Shown in pieces: positions 59,246 through 64,000 of a stretch of 64,000 bases of DNA; within the stretch, counting starts at the first letter, position 1; each line of letters starts with the position of its first letter. Both the position numbers and the translations under genes were made by a program. The notes beneath the pieces are model-generated. The model had not been told where the DNA came from and searched no databases. It saw only the letters and a program-made list of their open reading frames with translations. Source of the stretch: CALHVX01 sp039198065 (GTDB lineage Bacteria; Pseudomonadota; Gammaproteobacteria; Pseudomonadales; Azotimanducaceae); assembly GCA_039198065.1 (NCBI GenBank), contig JBCCTU010000006.1, positions 62,001 to 126,000 of the forward strand. The letters run 5' to 3'.

Positions 59246-60429
59246 AAGAAGTACTCGGAGGCATCCAGACCGTGGGTGCCGGGCTCGAGCTCCTTAACGA
59301 TCCACACCGGATCCTGGCCATGCGTGTCCTGGGCGTACTTCATCAAATCGATGGTTGTTGGGTTCGCGATCCGTTTGCCGTCCCGGGACATGACCAGCAT
59401 CACCTTCGGACGCAACCGCCGAACGTTGTTTTGGGCGACGACGATGCCGACCTCACCGGTGTTGAGCTCGACCAGGGATCCGGTGGGAAACAGGCCAACG
59501 GCTTGCACGAACTGCTCGATCAGCGGCTTGCTGAACAGCGATCCCTGCATATCGATGAGTTCCTGCACCGCGGAGAAAGACGTGTGTGGCCGCGCGTAGG
59601 GACGCGGTGTCAACATGGCATCGTAGGTGTCCGCCAGGCCCGCGATCTGGGCCAGCAGCGGAATCCGATTCGCAAGCAGCCCGTTTGGATAGCCGGAGCC
59701 GTCGTAGCGCTCGTGGTGATGTTCGATGATGTCGAGCACTTCGGGTTCGACGTGGCTTTTGTCTTCGATGAGCGCGAGGGTGAACTGCACGTGTTTTTTG
59801 ATCAGTTGCCACTCCCGCTCGTCGAGGGGACCGGCTTTGTTCAGCACTTCCGATTTGATGCGGGTTTTGCCGAGATCCTGCATGGCGGCGCCGACGGCCA
59901 GGGACTTAAGTAACGATTTGTGCAGGCCGAGCTGCTGACCGATCAAGGCCGCCCAAACCGCTGTAGAAATGGCGTGGTTGTAGAGGTAGTCGTCTTTGCG
60001 CTTCATCCGCGCCAGGGCGGCGAGGGCTTCTTTGTGGCTGACGACGCTACGGATCAGGGGTGATATGGCAGATTCAACTGCGGCGACGTTCAGTTCTCCG
60101 CCGTCCTGAATTTTGATGAACACCTTGCGCACCGCTTCCCCGGCGCTTTCGTAGTCTACCTTTGCCACCTTGAAGTGATCCCGGAGCAGATCCTGTGGCG
60201 GCGACGGTTCCCGTGGGGAAAATCCGTTTCGCTCAACGCGCCGGGGATCCACGTACACGGTTGAACAGTAGCGGGAGAGTTCGAGGATTTCCGCATCAGA
60301 CTGGATGTAGAAACCCTGCAGGAGGAACGGTGTCTCCAACCAGGGGCGGTCGAGCTCGGCGACGAACATACCGCGCTCCAGGTTATGCACCGGAACCTCG
60401 AGATAGGTTGATGAGAAAGCCTTGTCCAT
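59242..60429 (-). CDS. HD-GYP protein with DUF3391, HD motif changed to QD
   Basis: A 395-residue protein. DUF3391 N-terminal domain (YLEVPVHNLERGMFVAELDR, IQSDAEILELSRYCSTVYVD), then an HD-GYP domain: DDYLYNHAISTAVWAALIGQ, LAVGAAMQDLGKTRI, IIEHHHERYDGSGYPNGLLA, AQIAGLADTYDAML. In active members the metal motif is HDxGK. Here it is QDLGK (Gln184, codon CAG, one base from His), so phosphodiesterase activity may be lost or changed. HHERxDGxGYP is intact. It overlaps the EAL gene by 4 bases, so the two are translated together. The ATG at 60429 gives the DUF3391 start; a longer start is rejected. Confidence 0.88.
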   Translation of the reverse strand: MDKAFSSTYLEVPVHNLERGMFVAELDRPWLETPFLLQGFYIQSDAEILELSRYCSTVYVDPRRVERNGFSPREPSPPQDLLRDHFKVAKVDYESAGEAVRKVFIKIQDGGELNVAAVESAISPLIRSVVSHKEALAALARMKRKDDYLYNHAISTAVWAALIGQQLGLHKSLLKSLAVGAAMQDLGKTRIKSEVLNKAGPLDEREWQLIKKHVQFTLALIEDKSHVEPEVLDIIEHHHERYDGSGYPNGLLANRIPLLAQIAGLADTYDAMLTPRPYARPHTSFSAVQELIDMQGSLFSKPLIEQFVQAVGLFPTGSLVELNTGEVGIVVAQNNVRRLRPKVMLVMSRDGKRIANPTTIDLMKYAQDTHGQDPVWIVKELEPGTHGLDASEYFL

Positions 60430-60591
60430 CACGGGCAAGAATAGGGTCCTCGGGCGTGCCGGTCGTCGGCATCGGCTCACCCTGTGCGCCAGATCACAGT
60501 CGGTGCCTGATCGACGACCGCCTTCGAGTCCGCAACGGGCTCTGGCATACTCGACGGCCTTAGGAACAGCTGATGCGATCGGGGGGAAGGG

Positions 60592-61878
60592 ATGGCCGAG
60601 ACCACCACGGCCGCGGCGAACACCGCGATTTTTACCGAGTCACCGGAGCTGGACGATGCGATTGTCAGCTCGCTGTTCTGGTCCGATGAAGCGCGGATTC
60701 ACGAACAGCTGCGATGGCTACGAACGAACGATCCGCTGCGCTATCTGGAGCCGAACGGGTTTGAGCCGCTCTGGTGCGTCACCAAGTACGACGACGTCCG
60801 GACCATTGAGCTCAACAAGACCGGGTTCATCAACGATCCGCGGCCAACGCTCGCGCCGTCCCTGGTGACCGCCACCATCCAGCACATGAGTGGCCGGAAA
60901 CACCTGGTCCGCTCGTTAGTGCAGATGGATGATCCAGACCATTTCGAGTATCGGCGCCTGACGCAGGCGTGGTTCATGGGCCGCAACCTGCGCAAGCTGC
61001 AGCAGCGTGTCGATGAGCTTGCCGAGCAGTACGTCGATCGACTTGCCGAGCTTGGCGGTGAATGCGACTTCGTTAAAGACGTCGCGATCTGGTATCCGCT
61101 GCGGGTGATCATGTCGATTTTCGGGGTCCCAGAGCAGGACGAGCCGCTCATGATGAAGCTCACCCAGGAGCTCTTCGGCAGCGACGATCCGGACATCAAC
61201 CGGTCGTTCGAGCTGAGTGACTTCGTTGAGGTGGTTAAAGACTTCGAGCAGTACTTCGCCGATCTGTCCGCGGCCCGCCGGGCCAATCCGACGGACGACG
61301 TGGCGACGGTGATTGCGAATGCCAAGATCCACGGCGAACCGATCCCCGAACTCGAAATGAACGGGTACTACATGATCATCGCTACCGCGGGTCATGATAC
61401 GACCAGCTCATCGACCGCCGGCGGGCTGCTGGCGTTGTTGCAGAACCCGGAGCAGTTCGACGCATTAAAGGCGGACCCTGATGGCCTGATGGCAACGGCG
61501 GTGGATGAGATGATCCGCTGGGTGTCTCCGGTGCGTCACTTCATGCGTACGGCGACGGAAGACTACGAACTTCGCGGCAAGACGATCAAAGCCGGGCAGT
61601 CTCTGATTCTTTGGTATCCGTCGGCCAACCGTGACGAGGAGGTCTTCAGCGACCCGTTCGACTTCCGGGTGGATCGCAAGGACGGTAAACAGATCGCCTT
61701 TGGTTACGGCGCGCACGTCTGTCTTGGTCAGCACCTGGCCCGGATGGAAATTGCCGCGCTCTATCGTGCCCTGCTCAAGCGTGTGGATCGCATAGAACTG
61801 GCCGGTGAGCCGAGATACACACAGTCCACGTTTGTTGGTGGGCTCAAGAGTTTGCCGATCCGCTACACCCTGAAGTAG
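60592..61878 (+). CDS. Cytochrome P450
   Basis: A 428-residue P450. Haem loop FGYGAHVCLGQHLARME with Cys377; I-helix TAGHDTTSSSTAGGLLALLQ (acid–threonine pair); ExxR in DEMIRWVSPVRHFMR. The N-terminal half (FWSDEARIHEQLRWLRTNDP) and the HFMRTATEDYEL stretch resemble steroid- or terpenoid-oxidising bacterial P450s (CYP125/CYP142-like in general form), but the match is by eye. It differs clearly from the P450 at 25.4 kb. Divergent from the HD-GYP gene; the 162 bases between hold weak promoter-like sequence only. Confidence 0.92.
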   Translation: MAETTTAAANTAIFTESPELDDAIVSSLFWSDEARIHEQLRWLRTNDPLRYLEPNGFEPLWCVTKYDDVRTIELNKTGFINDPRPTLAPSLVTATIQHMSGRKHLVRSLVQMDDPDHFEYRRLTQAWFMGRNLRKLQQRVDELAEQYVDRLAELGGECDFVKDVAIWYPLRVIMSIFGVPEQDEPLMMKLTQELFGSDDPDINRSFELSDFVEVVKDFEQYFADLSAARRANPTDDVATVIANAKIHGEPIPELEMNGYYMIIATAGHDTTSSSTAGGLLALLQNPEQFDALKADPDGLMATAVDEMIRWVSPVRHFMRTATEDYELRGKTIKAGQSLILWYPSANRDEEVFSDPFDFRVDRKDGKQIAFGYGAHVCLGQHLARMEIAALYRALLKRVDRIELAGEPRYTQSTFVGGLKSLPIRYTLK

Positions 61879-61959
61879 TCGGCACGTTCAGCGGGCTTCG
61901 GGCGTCCGTTCGAGTAATCACAGGTTGCCGTCTGCGGTCTGCGCGCAGGCGAACGCTCT

Positions 61960-61968
61960 TGCTATGAT
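61960..61968 (+). promoter_or_regulatory. Extended -10 promoter for the second prs
   Basis: TGCTATGAT is an extended -10 element (TG-N-TATGAT), followed by the GC-rich discriminator CCGCGCC. A start of transcription near 61975 would leave about 27 bases before the ATG at 62002. No good -35 is seen at 17 bases, as is usual for extended -10 promoters. The discriminator suggests growth-rate or stringent control. Confidence 0.55.
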
Positions 61969-62001
61969 CCGCGCCGTCGATTGAGTCTACACCGGGGAAG
62001 C

Positions 62002-62955
62002 ATGGCGACTAGCAGTAACCGCATTAAGCTGATTTCCGGCACGTCGCATCCGGCGCTTGCGCGGGACATCGCCGCCGAGCTCGATATTCCGTTAACGGCG
62101 ACGGACATCAAACGCTTCGGCAATGAGAACATTCTGTTTCAGTGCTTGGAGAACGTTCGCGAGTGCGACGTGTTCGTAGTGCAGACGTCCTGTCCCCCGG
62201 TTTCCGACGGGCTGCTGGAACTGCTCATCATGATCGATGCGCTGAAGCACGCGTCTGCCCGCCGTATTACCGCCGTGCTGCCGTACTTCCCCTACGCGCG
62301 GTCCGATAAAAAGGATCGGCCGCGAATTTCGATTACTGCGCGCTTAATGGCTGACCTGCTGGAGACTGCGGGGGCCAATCGCGTGCTGACCATGAACCTG
62401 CATTCGCCCCAGGTGCAGGGGTTTTTTCGAATCCCCGCCGATCAACTTAACGCAACGCCCCTGGTTTGCGATCACCTGCGTTCGACGACGGACCTTGCGG
62501 ACAGTGTGCTCATCGCCAGCGACGTCGGCGAAGCCAAAGACCTTGGCGAGTACGCCAATCGGCTGGGGTTGCCCATGGCGATTATCGACAAGCGGCGCTA
62601 CGACGATACGGAGCAGCCGGAGGCCGTGGCCCTCATTGGAGATGTCCGCGACCGAAACGCGTTGATCATCGACGATGAAATCGCCAGCGGCGGCACTATG
62701 ATCGCTGCCGCCGAGTTCCTCAAAGCGTCTGGCGCAGCGCGCATCGAAGCCGCCGCCGTGCACCCGGTGATGTCCGGTTCGGCGCGGCTGCGGCTCGACG
62801 AGGCCTGCATTGAGCGGGTGGTCGTGACTGATTCGATTCCCATCCCCGAGGAGCGCCGAAGCGCGAAGATACAAACGGTGTCCGTCGCCCGGCTGTTTGC
62901 CGAAGCGATCTACGCCATACACCACGGGGCATCGGTGTCGGAGTTGTTTCGTTGA
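62002..62955 (+). CDS. Second ribose-phosphate pyrophosphokinase, divergent paralogue
   Basis: A 317-residue Prs-family enzyme. The N-terminus is IKLISGTSHPALARDIAAEL. The flexible loop reads YARSDKKDRPRISITA in place of the YARQDRR of the housekeeping copy. The metal site is MNLHSPQVQGFFRIPADQLN, and the PRPP loop IIDDEIASGGTMIAAA. All catalytic segments are present, so it should make PRPP or a related pyrophosphate sugar. GGGGAAG precedes the ATG at 62002; a TTG 21 bases upstream is weaker. It sits between a P450 and a Baeyer-Villiger enzyme, 51 bases before the latter. Role beside prs at 38.8 kb unknown. Confidence 0.9.
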   Translation: MATSSNRIKLISGTSHPALARDIAAELDIPLTATDIKRFGNENILFQCLENVRECDVFVVQTSCPPVSDGLLELLIMIDALKHASARRITAVLPYFPYARSDKKDRPRISITARLMADLLETAGANRVLTMNLHSPQVQGFFRIPADQLNATPLVCDHLRSTTDLADSVLIASDVGEAKDLGEYANRLGLPMAIIDKRRYDDTEQPEAVALIGDVRDRNALIIDDEIASGGTMIAAAEFLKASGAARIEAAAVHPVMSGSARLRLDEACIERVVVTDSIPIPEERRSAKIQTVSVARLFAEAIYAIHHGASVSELFR

Positions 62956-63005
62956 TTCGAAGCGCACTTTGCAGAACGCCGAGTTTCGCTTGCTGAGGAG
63001 GCCCG

Positions 63006-64000
63006 ATGACCATTGATCCGGACAGGCTTCGCGATGCCCTTGAAGAAGCAGATCTGCGAGCGTTGCTGCTCACGGTGTACCAGCTTACCGGGGAGGAGAA
63101 GTGGCTGACCCTGCAACCGCGCCGCGACACGCGCATTCTTGCGCCGGAAGACGCAGGTCTGAGCGCGGCGGAACAGGGTGAGCTCCGGGCAGCGGCTTTC
63201 GACCTGCTTTCAACGGATGCGGCGCGCACACCGGTCGTTGCCGATCCCAGCGACGACGAACTGCACGCGCTGATGAACCTGTGTCTGGGCGAACACATGG
63301 CACCTGAGTACGTGCCCATGATGCGCGAAGAGTTAGGCCTGGCGAGCCGCGACGTTCAGTGGCGCGAGGAGCCATCTAAGGTACGCAAACGGGTGTTAAT
63401 CGTTGGCGCCGGCGTCAACGGGATAGCCCTCGCGCGTCAGCTCCAGGGGCTCGCTATACCCTTTGAGATTGTTGAGAAGAACGCGGACGTGGGTGGCACG
63501 TGGCTGGAGAATCGCTACCCGGGTTGCGGCGTGGATACGCCGAATCATGCGTACTCGTTTTCCTTCGGCGCGCCGTTCCCCTGGACCAGCTATTTCTCGC
63601 GCCGCGATCAGATCCTCTCCTACATCAAGCGGACCGCCGATGACCTCGGCCTGCGCGAGCGCATCCGCTTCAACACGGAAGTGCTGGCGTGTGATTGGCG
63701 CGAGGAGCGCTGCTGCTGGTCTGTGCATGTCCGAACGCCCGCCGGGGAGTCGACCCTCGAGGCCGAGGTGCTGGTGTCGGCGATCGGTCATTTCAATCAG
63801 CCGCAGGTGCCCGCCATAGCTGGACTCGATCGGTTCGGTGGTCAGGCGTTTCACACGGCTCGTTGGCCGGAAGACCTGGATCTCACCGGTAAGCGCGTTG
63901 CGGTGGTTGGAACGGGCGCGTCGTCTATGCAGCTGGTCTCGGCCATCGCTGAGCAGGTCAGCGAGCTGACGATTTTCCAGCGTACGCCGCAGTGGGCGCG
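63006..64000 (+). CDS. Baeyer-Villiger-type FAD monooxygenase, N-terminal 331 residues (runs off the window)
   Basis: A flavin monooxygenase cut by the window edge. A 130-residue N-terminal extension (DALEEADLRALLLTVYQLTG, LNLCLGEHM-like MNLCLGEHMAPEYVPMMREE) precedes the FAD loop RVLIVGAGVNGIALARQLQG. Then GGTWLENRYPGCGVDTPNHA follows, and the Baeyer-Villiger fingerprint FGGQAFHTARWP (F-x-G-x3-H-T-x2-W-P, near residue 276). The NADPH loop is AVVGTGASSMQLVSAI. Such enzymes turn ketones into esters or lactones with O2 and NADPH. GAGGAGG before the ATG at 63006 fixes the start. The N-terminal extension is seen in a subgroup acting on cyclic or steroid ketones. Confidence 0.9.
   Translation, partial: MTIDPDRLRDALEEADLRALLLTVYQLTGEEKWLTLQPRRDTRILAPEDAGLSAAEQGELRAAAFDLLSTDAARTPVVADPSDDELHALMNLCLGEHMAPEYVPMMREELGLASRDVQWREEPSKVRKRVLIVGAGVNGIALARQLQGLAIPFEIVEKNADVGGTWLENRYPGCGVDTPNHAYSFSFGAPFPWTSYFSRRDQILSYIKRTADDLGLRERIRFNTEVLACDWREERCCWSVHVRTPAGESTLEAEVLVSAIGHFNQPQVPAIAGLDRFGGQAFHTARWPEDLDLTGKRVAVVGTGASSMQLVSAIAEQVSELTIFQRTPQWA

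Noticed and set aside
1..64000. CRISPR arrays, insertion sequences, prophage and integron features
   Set aside because: No regularly spaced repeats, transposase or integrase motifs, or flanking inverted repeats were seen in reading the window.

Overview
The window is a contiguous piece of a high-GC Gammaproteobacterium chromosome. The lineage call rests on the conserved block hemA–prfA–prmC–thiF/moeB-like on one strand and lolB–tRNA-Gln–prs–rplY–pth–ychF on the other, and on a CrbS/CrbR-type acetate regulatory locus. The many cytochrome P450, SnoaL-like, Rieske, Baeyer-Villiger and acyl-CoA genes suggest an aerobic heterotroph that degrades lipids, terpenoids or steroids. I cannot name the genus from sequence alone. 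No insertion sequence, prophage, CRISPR array or rRNA was seen.

Layout. 1–9.3 kb: acetate (short-chain acid) uptake and activation, with porin–acs, the response regulator CrbR, the symporter-fused sensor kinase CrbS, and a two-subunit sodium:solute symporter. The porin–acs and symporter transcripts share an element about 70 bases before their first start codons. 9.4–14.4 kb: a Tat-type S15 hydrolase, then a probable operon of FMN-binding split-barrel protein, SnoaL-like protein, Rieske oxygenase and a lipoprotein RidA homologue. 14.5–24.1 kb: an accessory-looking, visibly less GC-rich stretch with TrmO, DinB, an exported GNAT-like protein, a small pilin-like cluster, a fatty-acid-hydroxylase-family protein, small secreted proteins, and an overlapping pair of secreted zinc metallopeptidase and ankyrin/DUF4253 protein. 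24.1–33.7 kb: two divergent SnoaL paralogues with a P450, an orphan pseudopilin, a PCu(A)C copper chaperone, ArsR–SulP, thioesterase, nitroreductase, and a porin followed by a small secreted protein whose ribosome binding site lies inside a 13-bp perfect hairpin.

33.8–42.4 kb: the housekeeping block (haem entry, release factor 1 and its methylase, LolB, tRNA-Gln, PRPP synthetase, L25, peptidyl-tRNA hydrolase, YchF). The usual ispE between lolB and the tRNA is absent. 42.4–54.6 kb: two small exported proteins, then an amidoligase/transglutaminase–MFS–enoyl-reductase-like operon divergent from an Anbu proteasome-like gene that is itself coupled to an RND efflux pair. 54.9–64 kb: patatin, a transglutaminase-like/DUF350 pair, a small secreted protein, a c-di-GMP pair (HD-GYP with a mutated HD motif, plus a degenerate-GGDEF/EAL protein), a second P450, a second PRPP synthetase with its own strong promoter, and the start of a Baeyer-Villiger monooxygenase.

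Many gene pairs overlap by 4 bases (start and stop sharing ATGA or GTGA), so translational coupling is common here. Start codons were moved inward from the longest frame wherever a Shine-Dalgarno sequence, signal peptide or family N-terminus supported it.
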